64,000 bases of DNA from Leisingera coralii (GTDB lineage Bacteria > Pseudomonadota > Alphaproteobacteria > Rhodobacterales > Rhodobacteraceae), in assembly GCF_049056525.1 (NCBI RefSeq), contig NZ_JBHUPT010000019.1, positions 62,001 to 126,000 of the forward strand, in the 5' to 3' direction. A program made the translations under genes and the position numbers. The notes under the pieces are model-generated. The model had not been told where the DNA came from, made no database searches, and saw nothing but the letters and a program-made list of their open reading frames with translations. The number at the start of each line of letters is the position of its first letter. Within the stretch, counting starts at the first letter, position 1. Below, piece after piece: positions 34,730 to 42,968 of the stretch.

Positions 34730-36466
34730 ATGGAACGCAGGCTGGCCGCCGTGCTGGCGGCGGATATGGTTGGCTACAGCCGCCTTATGGAGGCGGATGA
34801 GCAAGGCACGCTTGCCCGCCTGCGCACGCACCGGATCGAGCTGATCGATCCTTCGATTACCAAGAACCGCGGCTCCATCATCAAGACCACCGGCGACGGG
34901 ATGCTGGTGGAGTTTGCCAGCGTCTCCGATGCGGTGGCCTGTGCGGCTGAGGTTCAGGGCCGGATGCGGCGGCGCAATGCGGATGTGCCGCCGGACCAGC
35001 GGATCCAGTTCCGGGTCGGGATCAATCTTGGCGACATCATTTTCGACGGCGGTGACATCTACGGCAGCGGCGTCAATGTGGCGGCGCGGCTGGAGCAAAC
35101 CGCGGGGGTCGGCGAGGTCTGCATCTCCGCCGCGGTTTACGAGCAGGTGCGCAGCTCGTCAGGCCTGCAGTTCGAGGACCTGGGCGAGCAAAGTCTGAAA
35201 AACATCTCCGAACCGGTGCGGATCTACCGGCTGATGCTGGAGGACGAGGCGCCGGCCGCGGCGGCGGAAGACACCAGCGCTCCGGCGCCGGTGGTCAAAC
35301 CTTCGATCGCGGTGCTGCCCTTTGCCAACATGAGCGGCGACCCGGATCAGGAGTTCTTTGCCGATGGCCTGACCGAGGACATTCTTACAGAGCTCAGCCG
35401 CCGCCATGAGTTGTTCGTGATCTCCCGTAATTCGACCTTTGTCTACAAGGGGCAGGCGGTGAATGTGCGCGAGGCTGCGGAAAAGCTCGGTGCCCGCTAC
35501 ATCGTCGAGGGCAGCGTGCGCAAGGCGGGCAACCGCTTGCGGGTCACCGTGCAGCTGATCGACAGCCGCAACGACTCTCATATCTGGGCGGAAAAATACG
35601 ACCGGACCCTGGACGATATATTCGAGATCCAGGACGAGGTGACCTCAGCCATTGTCGCGACCTTGCCCGGGCGGATCGAGGCGGCGCAGCAGGACGAGGT
35701 GTCGCGCAAGAAACCCTCCAGCCTGGCCGCCTATGAATGCGTTCTGGCCGCCAAGGTGCTGCATCACCGCAGCACCCGGGAGGACAATGGCGAGGCGATG
35801 AAGCTGATCGACAGGGCAATTGAGCTGGACCCCGAATATGCCCATGCGCACGCCTGGCGCGGCTGCATCCGCGGCCAGGCCTGGGGCTATGGGTGGTGCG
35901 AAGACCGCGACGCGATGCTGGCGCTGGCCAGCGAGTCGATCGAGAAGGCCGCGGCGCTGGACGACAATGACGCGGACGTGCACCGGCTGATGGCAGCCCT
36001 CGGTATCGTCCGCAATGACCTGGACCGGGCGCGCTATCACCAGGAGCGCGCGCTGGCGCTTAATCCGAACTACGACCTGTCCGTCGTGCAGATGGGCGAA
36101 CTGCTGACCTGGACGGGCCGGCCGGAGGAGGGCGCCGATTGGATCGAAAAGGCGATGCGTCTGAACCCGCATTTCCCGGTCCGATTCTGGAGCCATCTGG
36201 GCAAGGCGCATTTCACGGCGCGGCTGTATGAACAGGCGCTGTCGGATTTCATGCGCCTGCCGGCGCTGGACGCGGTGCAGTCGGCACTGGTGGCCGCCTG
36301 TCATGGCTGGCTGGGACATCAGGACCAGGCCGCAGAATACGCAAACCGGGTGCGCGAACTAGAGCCAGAGGCGGATATTCCCGCCTTGCTGGCTGGACTG
36401 CATTACGGCCGCAGCGAAGATTCCGAGCATTTTTGCGAAGGCCTGCGCAAGGCGGGGCTGACGTGA
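34730..36466 (+). CDS. Class III adenylate/guanylate cyclase with TolB/FlgO-like and TPR domains
   Basis: A 578-residue protein. Residues 1-170 are a class III cyclase domain with first metal Asp in LAADMVGYSRLME, second in KTTGDGMLVEF, and the transition-state Asn/Arg in IYGSGVNVAARLEQ, so it looks catalytically competent. Residues ~195-330 match the TolB/FlgO-like domain (PSIAVLPFANMSGDPDQEFF, DGLTEDILTELSR, IVEGSVRKAGNRLRVTVQLI). The rest is TPR helices. Proteins of this architecture are common in Rhizobiales and roseobacters, but their signals are unknown. TTTGGAGGAGGGG precedes the ATG. No transmembrane segment is visible, so it should be cytoplasmic. Confidence 0.88.
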   Translation: MERRLAAVLAADMVGYSRLMEADEQGTLARLRTHRIELIDPSITKNRGSIIKTTGDGMLVEFASVSDAVACAAEVQGRMRRRNADVPPDQRIQFRVGINLGDIIFDGGDIYGSGVNVAARLEQTAGVGEVCISAAVYEQVRSSSGLQFEDLGEQSLKNISEPVRIYRLMLEDEAPAAAAEDTSAPAPVVKPSIAVLPFANMSGDPDQEFFADGLTEDILTELSRRHELFVISRNSTFVYKGQAVNVREAAEKLGARYIVEGSVRKAGNRLRVTVQLIDSRNDSHIWAEKYDRTLDDIFEIQDEVTSAIVATLPGRIEAAQQDEVSRKKPSSLAAYECVLAAKVLHHRSTREDNGEAMKLIDRAIELDPEYAHAHAWRGCIRGQAWGYGWCEDRDAMLALASESIEKAAALDDNDADVHRLMAALGIVRNDLDRARYHQERALALNPNYDLSVVQMGELLTWTGRPEEGADWIEKAMRLNPHFPVRFWSHLGKAHFTARLYEQALSDFMRLPALDAVQSALVAACHGWLGHQDQAAEYANRVRELEPEADIPALLAGLHYGRSEDSEHFCEGLRKAGLT

Positions 36467-36534
36467 AACAGGCAGACGGCCGGTCCGGGACCGCCTGGCC
36501 TTTGCCGCGGCAGCATTGAGGGGCGGGGCTGCAA

Positions 36535-37281
36535 ATGGAATTGGCAACTGCGGCGGTTCTCGCCGGGGCCGGGATGCTGGCGGGTGCGGTGAACGCAATG
36601 GCGGGCGGCGGCACGTTCTTTACCTTTCCGGTGCTGATCTGGGCGGGGCTGCCGCCGATGGTGGCCAACATCACCAACATGGTGGCTTTGCTGCCGGCCA
36701 ACCTGGCGGCGCTGCCTGCCTTCCGGGCCGAACTGGCCGCGCTGGGCCGCCGCAGCCTGCTGCCCCTCGTGATCAGTGTCGTGGGCGGCACCTTTGGCGC
36801 GCTGTTGCTGCTGTGGCTCGGCGCGGCTGCCTTTGCCGCCGCGGTGCCGTATCTGATCGCCTTTGCAACGTTGCTGTTCGCCGCCGCCCCGCGCCTGCGC
36901 CGGCATGTGCAGGGTCTTACAGCGGGGCAAGCGGTTCCGGCGGCAGTGCTGCTGCTGTTTTCCGTCTATGGCGGGTACTTCGGCGCCGGACTGGGGCAGA
37001 TCACTCTGGCGGCGCTGATCCTGGCGGGTTTCGGCAGCCTGCATGAGGCCAATGCGCTCAAGAATGCGATGGTCTTTGCAGTCAGCCTGATGGCGGTGAT
37101 GATCTTCGGCTTGAGCGGGCAGGTGGCCTGGGGCCATGCGCTGGTGATGATGCTGAGCTCCGCTGCCGGCGGCTATCTGGGCGGGGTGCTGTCACTGCTG
37201 CTGTCGCCCAGCCTACTGCGCGGCGGGATCATCGCCTTCGGAAGCTTCCTCAGCCTCTATTACCTGACCGCGGGGGCGTAG
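36535..37281 (+). CDS. TauE/SafE family (TSUP) membrane transporter
   Basis: A 248-residue polytopic protein with about eight hydrophobic segments. The repeated family motif appears as GAVNAMAGGGTFFTFPVLIWAG in the first half and YGGYFGAGLGQITLAALIL in the second, the two-fold pseudo-symmetry of TSUP carriers. Family members export sulfite, sulfoacetate or related anions, but the substrate cannot be read here. It starts 68 bases after the cyclase gene and may share its transcript. It ends opposite the leuA terminator. Confidence 0.88.
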   Translation: MELATAAVLAGAGMLAGAVNAMAGGGTFFTFPVLIWAGLPPMVANITNMVALLPANLAALPAFRAELAALGRRSLLPLVISVVGGTFGALLLLWLGAAAFAAAVPYLIAFATLLFAAAPRLRRHVQGLTAGQAVPAAVLLLFSVYGGYFGAGLGQITLAALILAGFGSLHEANALKNAMVFAVSLMAVMIFGLSGQVAWGHALVMMLSSAAGGYLGGVLSLLLSPSLLRGGIIAFGSFLSLYYLTAGA

Positions 37282-37300
37282 GGCAGAGGCACTCCCTTGA

Positions 37301-37329
37301 AAAGAAACAGGCCGCCCCGAAGGGCGGCC
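37301..37329 (-). terminator. Rho-independent terminator of leuA
   Basis: An 8-bp stem GGCCGCCC/GGGCGGCC (loop of 4, 37310-37329) is followed on the minus strand by TGTTTCTTTT. It lies 14 bases after the leuA stop. Confidence 0.85.
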
Positions 37330-37343
37330 CGTCACATTCTGGA

Positions 37344-38930
37344 TCAAGCGAGATCCTTGTAGGAGATTTCCTTGGTGTCGGCCCCTTCGCCTACGCGGCC
37401 GCGGCGCACGATCAGACGGTTCAGTGCGTTAACATAAGCCTTGGCAGAGGCCACGACCGTATCGGTGTTGGCGCTTTCGCCGGTGGCGATGTTGCCGTCC
37501 TCTTCCAGCCGGACAGAGACGGTTGCCTGCGCGTCGGTGCCTTCGGTCACCGCGTGGACCTGATAAAGCTGCAGCCGTGCCGTGTTCGGATAGATCATGC
37601 GGATTGCCTTGAAGGTGGCATCCACCGGCCCGTCGCCCTCAGCCGTCTCAGTGACGTCCTTGCCGTCGATCTCCATCTCGACGGTGGATTCCGCCGGGCC
37701 GCCGGTGCCGCAGACCACTTTCATCGAGACGATCTTGAGGTGATCGTTCTCCGCGTCGGTGCCGATGCGCATCAGCGCGATGAGGTCGTCGTCGAACACC
37801 TCTTTCTTGCGGTCGGCCAGTTCCTTGAAGCGGACAAAGACGTCCTTCAGCTGGTTGTCGCCAACCTCATAGCCGAGGTGCTCCAGCTTGTCGCGCAGCG
37901 CGGCGCGGCCGGAGTGCTTGCCCAAGGGCAGCGAAGTGCCGGAAAGGCCGATGTCCTCGGGCCGCATGATCTCGAAGTTCTCGCGGTTCTTCAGCATGCC
38001 GTCCTGGTGGATGCCGCTTTCGTGGGCAAAGGCGTTCTTGCCGACGATGGCCTTGTTCGGCTGCACCACAAAGCCAGAGACGGTCGAGACCCGGCGCGAG
38101 ATATGCATGATCTTGGTGGTGTCGATGCCGGTGTGCCAGGGCATGATGTCATTGCGCGTCTTCAGCGCCATCACCACTTCTTCCAGCGCGGTGTTGCCCG
38201 CACGCTCGCCGAGGCCGTTGATGGTGCATTCGATCTGGCGCGCGCCGCCAGCCACCGCGGCCAGCGCGTTGGCGGTCGCCATGCCAAGGTCGTTGTGGCA
38301 ATGGGTGGCAAAGATCACCTCATCCGCGCCCGGCACGGTCTCGATCAGGCGCTTGATCAGGTCGGCGCTTTCCGCAGGCGCGGTATAGCCCACCGTATCG
38401 GGGATGTTGATGGTGGTGGCGCCGGCCTTGATGGCGATCTCGATCACCCGGCACAGGTAGTCCCATTCGGTGCGGGTCGCATCCATCGGCGACCACTGCA
38501 CGTTGTCCACCAGGTTGCGGGCGTGGGTCACGGTTTCATGGATCTTGTCGGCCATCTCGTCCATGGTGAGGTTCGGAATGGCGCGATGAAGCGGAGAAGT
38601 TCCGATGAAGGTGTGGATGCGCGGCTGCGCGGCTTTGCGCACCGCTTCGGCGCAGCGGTCGATGTCCTTGAAATTAGCGCGCGCCAACCCGCAGATCACC
38701 GCGTTTTTTGAACGCTCGGCAATCTCGGACACGGCAGCAAAGTCGCCTTCGGAGGCAATCGGGAAGCCGGCCTCGATGATGTCCACGCCCATTTCGTCCA
38801 GAAGCTCGGCAATCTCAAGCTTCTCGTCATGGGTCATGGTGGCGCCGGGGCTCTGCTCGCCGTCGCGCAGGGTGGTATCGAAAATCAATACACGGGATTT
38901 GTCGCCGGAAATCGGGGATGCGTTTGTCAT
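37344..38930 (-). CDS. leuA: 2-Isopropylmalate synthase
   Basis: A 528-residue enzyme committing 2-ketoisovalerate and acetyl-CoA to leucine synthesis. The HMGL-like barrel begins VLIFDTTLRDGEQSPGATM. The metal site is in ATHCHNDLGMATANALAAV and the conserved glycine loop in NGLGERAGNTALEEV. The C-terminal LeuA regulatory domain (from ~residue 400) includes GPVDATFKAIRMI and supplies leucine feedback. It is monocistronic with its own terminator. Upstream is a leucine-rich leader ORF with alternative hairpins (38986-39119), so transcription or translation is probably leucine-attenuated as well. Confidence 0.97.
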   Translation of the reverse strand: MTNASPISGDKSRVLIFDTTLRDGEQSPGATMTHDEKLEIAELLDEMGVDIIEAGFPIASEGDFAAVSEIAERSKNAVICGLARANFKDIDRCAEAVRKAAQPRIHTFIGTSPLHRAIPNLTMDEMADKIHETVTHARNLVDNVQWSPMDATRTEWDYLCRVIEIAIKAGATTINIPDTVGYTAPAESADLIKRLIETVPGADEVIFATHCHNDLGMATANALAAVAGGARQIECTINGLGERAGNTALEEVVMALKTRNDIMPWHTGIDTTKIMHISRRVSTVSGFVVQPNKAIVGKNAFAHESGIHQDGMLKNRENFEIMRPEDIGLSGTSLPLGKHSGRAALRDKLEHLGYEVGDNQLKDVFVRFKELADRKKEVFDDDLIALMRIGTDAENDHLKIVSMKVVCGTGGPAESTVEMEIDGKDVTETAEGDGPVDATFKAIRMIYPNTARLQLYQVHAVTEGTDAQATVSVRLEEDGNIATGESANTDTVVASAKAYVNALNRLIVRRGRVGEGADTKEISYKDLA

Positions 38931-38985
38931 TTTGGTATCTCTTGTCTCTGTCCTAGGCCCTCAGGGGGCATCATAAGCCTTCGAT

Positions 38986-39039
38986 GGCGCGCGTGCGGCT
39001 ATCCTCTGAGCGGGCGCGCCGGAAGGGCACGCTCAGAGG
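38986..39039 (-). promoter_or_regulatory. leuA attenuator-like alternative hairpins
   Basis: In transcript order four arms follow the leader ORF. Arm a is CCTCTGAGCG (39039-39030), overlapping the last Leu codon and stop. Arm b is GGCGCGC (39020-39014), arm c is CGCTCAGAGG (39012-39003) and arm d is GCGCGCC (38992-38986). Arms a:c form a perfect 10-bp stem and b:d a perfect 7-bp stem. The two cross, so only one can form. No U tract follows either, so control could be Rho-dependent or translational rather than a classic intrinsic terminator. Confidence 0.65.
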
Positions 39040-39119
39040 CGGGCTAGGATCAGTAGGGCGCGCAGAGCGGCACCGCGGGGGGCGGTGGCTGCAATTGTGA
39101 TATCTGCGCAAATGGTCAT
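39033..39119 (-). CDS. leuA leader peptide (28 codons, Leu-rich)
   Basis: ATG at 39119 opens a 28-codon ORF ending TGA at 39033, 102 bases before leuA. The last ten codons encode LRALLILARL, with five leucines (CTG, CTA, CTG, CTA, CTC) plus an isoleucine. Two are CTA, expected to be rare in G+C-rich genomes. That composition beside a leucine synthase gene is the hallmark of ribosome-mediated attenuation. No Shine-Dalgarno is visible. The promoter just upstream would start the RNA almost at the ATG, so a leaderless message is likely. Confidence 0.72.
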   Translation of the reverse strand: MTICADITIAATAPRGAALRALLILARL

Positions 39120-39127
39120 GGCAGGGA

Positions 39128-39155
39128 TTTATACAGAGGTGCCGCCGAATGGAAA
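39128..39155 (-). promoter_or_regulatory. Candidate promoter of the leuA leader transcript
   Basis: TTTCCA (39150-39155, minus) and TATAAA (39128-39133) are spaced by 16 bp. The predicted start is only one to three bases ahead of the leader ATG at 39119. Matches to TTGACA and TATAAT are 4/6 and 5/6. The rest of the gap to uspA (39156-39416) is A+T-rich around 39235-39265, with a perfect TATAAT at 39256-39261 that may serve uspA, though no good -35 accompanies it. An ORF at 39149-39427 is not supported. Confidence 0.5.
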
Positions 39156-39416
39156 GGGGGATTCTGACCTCGGGGCATTCCTGCGTGTTTGCTGCAAAAG
39201 GCCTGCATGCGGCCGCCGGCGGTAATTTCGCGACACTGTTGAAAAAGGCGTGTAATATAATTATGGGGCGTAGCCAGTTTCAATGCGACAGTTTGTCAGG
39301 GCTGCGCCAGGCTTTGGTGCGGAAGCGGCAAGCGGCTCGCGTTGGCGGGTTTTCTGGCGCCTGCAGCCAGGATCCGGCGCCTTTGCCAAAAGGGGCGCCA
39401 TCGATAGGAGGAAACA

Positions 39417-39851
39417 GTGTCGAATAAAATTGTTCTTGGGTATGACGACAGCGAGGCAGCCAAGTCGGCGCTTGCTTTTGCCGTCAGCCTTGCCAAAGCG
39501 CAAGGGGCAGAACTGGTGATTGCGCATGTGCTGGAATGGTCGCCCTATTCCTTCCTCACCCCGGAGGAGATCGAGCAGCGCCACCAACGCCGCGAGCAGG
39601 AGCTGAAGCGGGCCGAGGATGCGCTGCTGGCGCCGGTGCGCAAAAGCCTGGAAGGCAGCGGTGTCACCGTCACGACCGAACTGAAATACGGGCATATCGC
39701 GGAAACCCTGTGCGATGTGATCAAGCAGAGCGGCGCCAGCCATCTGATCATCGGCCGCACCGGGCATTCGGCGCTGTCGTCGCGGCTGTTCGGCTCTGTC
39801 GCCGGCAGCCTGGCACAGGTTGCGCCGGTTCCGGTCACCATCGTTCCTTAA
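39417..39851 (+). CDS. Universal stress protein (UspA family)
   Basis: A 144-residue single-domain USP. The start is GTG at 39417 with TAGGAGG about 5 bases upstream. The N-terminus NKIVLGYDDSEAAKSALAFA is typical, and the ATP-binding G-x2-G-x9-G-S motif is present as IIGRTGHSALSSRLFGSVAG, so it belongs to the nucleotide-binding subgroup. It is 21 bases before a sodium:alanine/glycine symporter gene and is very likely in the same operon. A regulatory link with the transporter is plausible but not shown. Confidence 0.93.
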   Translation: MSNKIVLGYDDSEAAKSALAFAVSLAKAQGAELVIAHVLEWSPYSFLTPEEIEQRHQRREQELKRAEDALLAPVRKSLEGSGVTVTTELKYGHIAETLCDVIKQSGASHLIIGRTGHSALSSRLFGSVAGSLAQVAPVPVTIVP

Positions 39852-39872
39852 CATCAATTTCAGAGGACAGTC

Positions 39873-41417
39873 ATGAGTATTTCAGTCAAGGCGGCAGCTC
39901 TGTCTGCACCGCTGCTGCTGGCGGCATCCGCGCCGGCGATGGCACAATCTGTCGACGAGCGGGTCAATGAGCTGTTTGCCAATTCGACCGGCTGGTTCGT
40001 CAACCTGATCTTCAGCCCCTTCCCGGGCACCAGCTTCCCCTGGATCGTGGCCTGGCTGGTGATCGCGGCCACCGTGTTCACCATCTATTTTGGCCTGATC
40101 CAGTTCCGCGCCTTCCCGCATTCGATCGCGCTGGTCAAGGGCGACTACGCCGACCCCAATGACGCGGGCGAAGTCAGCCACTTCCAGGCGCTGGCGACCG
40201 CGCTGTCGGGCACTGTTGGCCTCGGCAACATCGCAGGTGTCGCAGTGGCCGTGGGCATCGGCGGCCCCGGCGCCACCTTCTGGATGATCCTGGCCGGCCT
40301 TATGGGCATGGCCTCCAAGTTCACCGAATGCACCCTGGGTGTGAAATACCGCAACGAATTCGAAGACGGCCACGTCTCCGGCGGCCCGATGTACTATATG
40401 ACCAAGGGCTTTGCCGAGCGCGGCCTGCCGATGGGCAAGGTTCTGGCGGTGATGTTCTCGGTATTCTGTATCCTCGGCGCCCTGGGCGGCGGCAACATGT
40501 TCCAGGCCAACCAGGCGCATGCGCAGATCTCCGGCGTTGTTGGTGAATATCCCGGCTGGATCACCGGCGTGGTGTTTGCTGGCGTTGTATTTGCCGTAAT
40601 CGTGGGCGGCCTGAAATCCATTGCCCGGGTGACCGAAAAGGTCGTGCCGTTCATGGGGGTTATGTACGTCGCAACAGCGCTGGTCATTCTGGCGATGAAC
40701 GCGGACCAGATCGGCTGGGCCTTCGGCCAGATCTTCGAAGGGGCCTTCACCGGTCTCGGCGTTGCCGGCGGCATGGTTGGCGCACTGATCCAGGGCTTCA
40801 AGCGGGCGGCCTTCTCGAACGAGGCGGGCGTCGGCTCGGCAGCCATCGCCCACTCCGCCGTGCGCACCAAGGAGCCGATCACCGAAGGCTTTGTGTCGCT
40901 GCTGGAGCCGTTCATCGACACCGTGGTGATCTGCACCATGACCGCGCTGGTGATCATCATCACCGGCCAGCTGGTCCAGGATCCGGCAACCGGCCTTTAC
41001 CTGCTGGACGAGGGCGCAGCCACCATTCAGACCGTTGACGGCAACAAGGGCGTGGCGCTGACCTCGGCCGCCTTCTCCTCCGCCTTCGGCTGGTTCCAGT
41101 ACGTGCTGGCCATCGCGGTGATCCTGTTTGCCTTCTCCACCATGATCAGCTGGTCCTACTACGGCCTCAAGGCCTGGACCTTCCTGTTCGGCGAAGGCGA
41201 AACCAAGGAACTGGTGTTCAAGGTGATCTTCTGCATCTTCGTGGTGATCGGCGCAGCCGCCAACCTCGGCCCGGTGATCGACTTCTCCGACGCGGCGATC
41301 TTTGCCATGGCGGTGGTCAACATCATCGCGCTCTACTTCCTGATGCCGATCGTCAAGAAAGAGCTGAACAGCTACATGTCGCGCCTGAAAACGGGTGAGA
41401 TCAAGAAGTTCGTCTGA
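39873..41417 (+). CDS. Alanine/glycine:cation symporter family (AGCS) transporter
   Basis: A 514-residue secondary transporter, expected to take up alanine or glycine with Na+. Family hallmarks are ATALSGTVGLGNIAGVAVAV, SGGPMYYMTKGF and SNEAGVGSAAIAHSAVRT. About 11-12 membrane segments follow an N-terminal signal-like sequence (ALSAPLLLAASAPAMAQ) that is probably cleaved, an arrangement seen in several roseobacter AGCS proteins. CAGAGGA precedes the ATG. A strong terminator follows at 41451. High confidence in family, moderate in substrate. Confidence 0.93.
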   Translation: MSISVKAAALSAPLLLAASAPAMAQSVDERVNELFANSTGWFVNLIFSPFPGTSFPWIVAWLVIAATVFTIYFGLIQFRAFPHSIALVKGDYADPNDAGEVSHFQALATALSGTVGLGNIAGVAVAVGIGGPGATFWMILAGLMGMASKFTECTLGVKYRNEFEDGHVSGGPMYYMTKGFAERGLPMGKVLAVMFSVFCILGALGGGNMFQANQAHAQISGVVGEYPGWITGVVFAGVVFAVIVGGLKSIARVTEKVVPFMGVMYVATALVILAMNADQIGWAFGQIFEGAFTGLGVAGGMVGALIQGFKRAAFSNEAGVGSAAIAHSAVRTKEPITEGFVSLLEPFIDTVVICTMTALVIIITGQLVQDPATGLYLLDEGAATIQTVDGNKGVALTSAAFSSAFGWFQYVLAIAVILFAFSTMISWSYYGLKAWTFLFGEGETKELVFKVIFCIFVVIGAAANLGPVIDFSDAAIFAMAVVNIIALYFLMPIVKKELNSYMSRLKTGEIKKFV

Positions 41418-41450
41418 CCGGCTCAGGCCACATCTTTGATGAAAGAAACC

Positions 41451-41482
41451 AAGCCTCTCCGGACATCCGGGGAGGCTTTTTC
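41451..41482 (+). terminator. Rho-independent terminator of uspA-symporter operon
   Basis: AAGCCTCTCCGG (41451-41462) pairs with CCGGGGAGGCTT (41467-41478) apart from one G-U wobble, with loop ACAT, and T residues follow directly. Confidence 0.85.
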
Positions 41483-41494
41483 CTTTGCCGCTGT

Positions 41495-42871
41495 CTATTT
41501 GCTGTCCTCCACGATCCGGCGCAGCCCGGCAATCTGGCCTTGCAGCTCGCCGGCCTGGGATTGGCAGAACCCGATGAGCAGCCCTTGGGACCGCCCGGCG
41601 GGGTCATGCGGCGATAGGGGGCGGACACCATAGCCTGCTTTCGCCGCGTGCCGGCAAATCTGAGCGTCTGCCCGGGGGTTCGCCAGATGAAAGCAGATCT
41701 GCATGCCCGCATTGTGCCGTCTGAAATACCCCAAGGCTTCGGGCCACTCTGCCAGCGCATCCGCCGCCGCAGCATAGCGTTCGGCATAAAGCCTGCGGGC
41801 GCGGCGGATGTGGCGGTCATATTGCCCGGACGCCATGAATTCGGCCAAGGGCCGCTGTGCAGTGATAGCTGCGCCGGCGCTGGGGTGGATGAACTGGGCC
41901 CGGAACCGCGGCACCAGCGCAGGCGGCAGGATCGCATACCCCAGCCGCAAAGCGTGCGAGAAGGTCTTGGAGAAGGTGCCGGCGTAGATGCAGCGCCCCT
42001 CCCGGTCCAGCGCCGCCATCGCCGGCACCGGCTGGCCCGCATAGCGGAACTCGCTGTCGAAATCATCCTCGATGATCCAGCCGTCCCGCTCCCTGGCCGC
42101 CTGCAGAAAGGCCTGCCGCTGCGGTACCGGCAGGGTGCCGCCCAGCGGAAACTGGTGCGACGGTGTCAGCAGCGTGACCTTGGCCATCTGCCGCGGCACC
42201 TCCGCACCGCGCTCCCCGGCCCGCAGCCACCGCACCGTCCAGCCGCGCGCCCTGGCAAAGCGCTGGGTCGGGGTGAAGCCGGGGGCCTCCAGTGCAATGT
42301 CCTCGCCCTCGACCAGGAAATCCATTGCCAGCTCCAGCGCCTCGCGCGCGCCGCTGGTCACCAGCACCTGGTCAGCACTGCATTCGATCCCGCGCCAGCG
42401 CGCGGCATAGGCGGCAATCTCGCGCCGCAGTTCCGGATCGCCAAAGGAGTCCTCCTGGTGGCTCAGGCTGAGCGGATCCATCCTTGCCACACGTGAAACA
42501 CAGCGCGCCCAGGACCGGGCCGGAAACACAGCGGGGTCCGGCGCGCCGGGCTGCAGCATCCCCGGAGCGGGCGGGGTTAGCACAGTCTGGGGCGGCGGTG
42601 GCGCTTGCGGCGGCTGGATCGGCGCCACGTCGCAGACAAAGATCCCGGCGCCGCGCCGGGCCTCGGCAAAACCCTCGGCCACCAGCTGCTCATAGGCCGT
42701 CACCACGGTGGACCGTGCAACCCCCAGATCCTGCGCCAGCGCCCGGGATGACGGCAGCCGGGTGCCGATGGCCAGGCTGCCATCGCTGATCTGGCGGCGC
42801 AGCGCGCTCACGATTTGCAGATAGATGGGCTCGGCGCTGGCCTTAGACAGCAGTCCGGAAAGGTCAATCAT
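41495..42871 (-). CDS. MocR-type GntR regulator with aminotransferase-like domain
   Basis: A 458-residue fusion. Residues ~15-80 form a GntR winged helix (YLQIVSALRRQISDGSLAIG, ALAQDLGVARSTVVTAYEQL). A proline-rich linker (APIQPPQAPPPPQT) leads to a fold-type I aminotransferase domain with the PLP lysine in AGTFSKTFSHALRLGYAIL. ATG at 42871 starts at the conserved N-terminus; the longer in-frame ORF is not conserved-looking. It is divergent from a pyridoxamine-phosphate-oxidase-like gene, which it probably controls. Operator-like CTGGA repeats lie between them. The ligand may be PLP with an amino compound, as for TauR, GabR and PdxR. Confidence 0.9.
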   Translation of the reverse strand: MIDLSGLLSKASAEPIYLQIVSALRRQISDGSLAIGTRLPSSRALAQDLGVARSTVVTAYEQLVAEGFAEARRGAGIFVCDVAPIQPPQAPPPPQTVLTPPAPGMLQPGAPDPAVFPARSWARCVSRVARMDPLSLSHQEDSFGDPELRREIAAYAARWRGIECSADQVLVTSGAREALELAMDFLVEGEDIALEAPGFTPTQRFARARGWTVRWLRAGERGAEVPRQMAKVTLLTPSHQFPLGGTLPVPQRQAFLQAARERDGWIIEDDFDSEFRYAGQPVPAMAALDREGRCIYAGTFSKTFSHALRLGYAILPPALVPRFRAQFIHPSAGAAITAQRPLAEFMASGQYDRHIRRARRLYAERYAAAADALAEWPEALGYFRRHNAGMQICFHLANPRADAQICRHAAKAGYGVRPLSPHDPAGRSQGLLIGFCQSQAGELQGQIAGLRRIVEDSK

Positions 42872-42919
42872 ACTGGACTGCTCTTTTTGTCGGAAACTGG
42901 AAGTTAATTGCGGTCCAGT
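42872..42919. promoter_or_regulatory. Candidate MocR operator: three CTGGA half-sites
   Basis: ACTGGAC (42872-42878), ACTGGAA (42895-42902 region) and inverted GTCCAGT (42913-42919) lie in the 97-base divergent gap. Repeated half-sites between a MocR gene and its target are the usual layout. CTGGAC also resembles what I recall of the TauR half-site. Assignment is by pattern only. Confidence 0.5.
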
Positions 42920-42968
42920 TTGCGCATAGCAATCACCGTGACACAACAAGAATTCACGAGGTCCGCCA

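Noticed and set aside
39239..39261. TTGAAA plus TATAAT as a uspA promoter
   Set aside because: The spacing is only 11 bases, too short for a standard promoter. The TATAAT alone may be real, but no -35 fits.
39149..39427. 92-codon + strand ORF ahead of uspA
   Set aside because: It crosses the leuA leader promoter and the uspA ribosome binding site and lacks its own Shine-Dalgarno.
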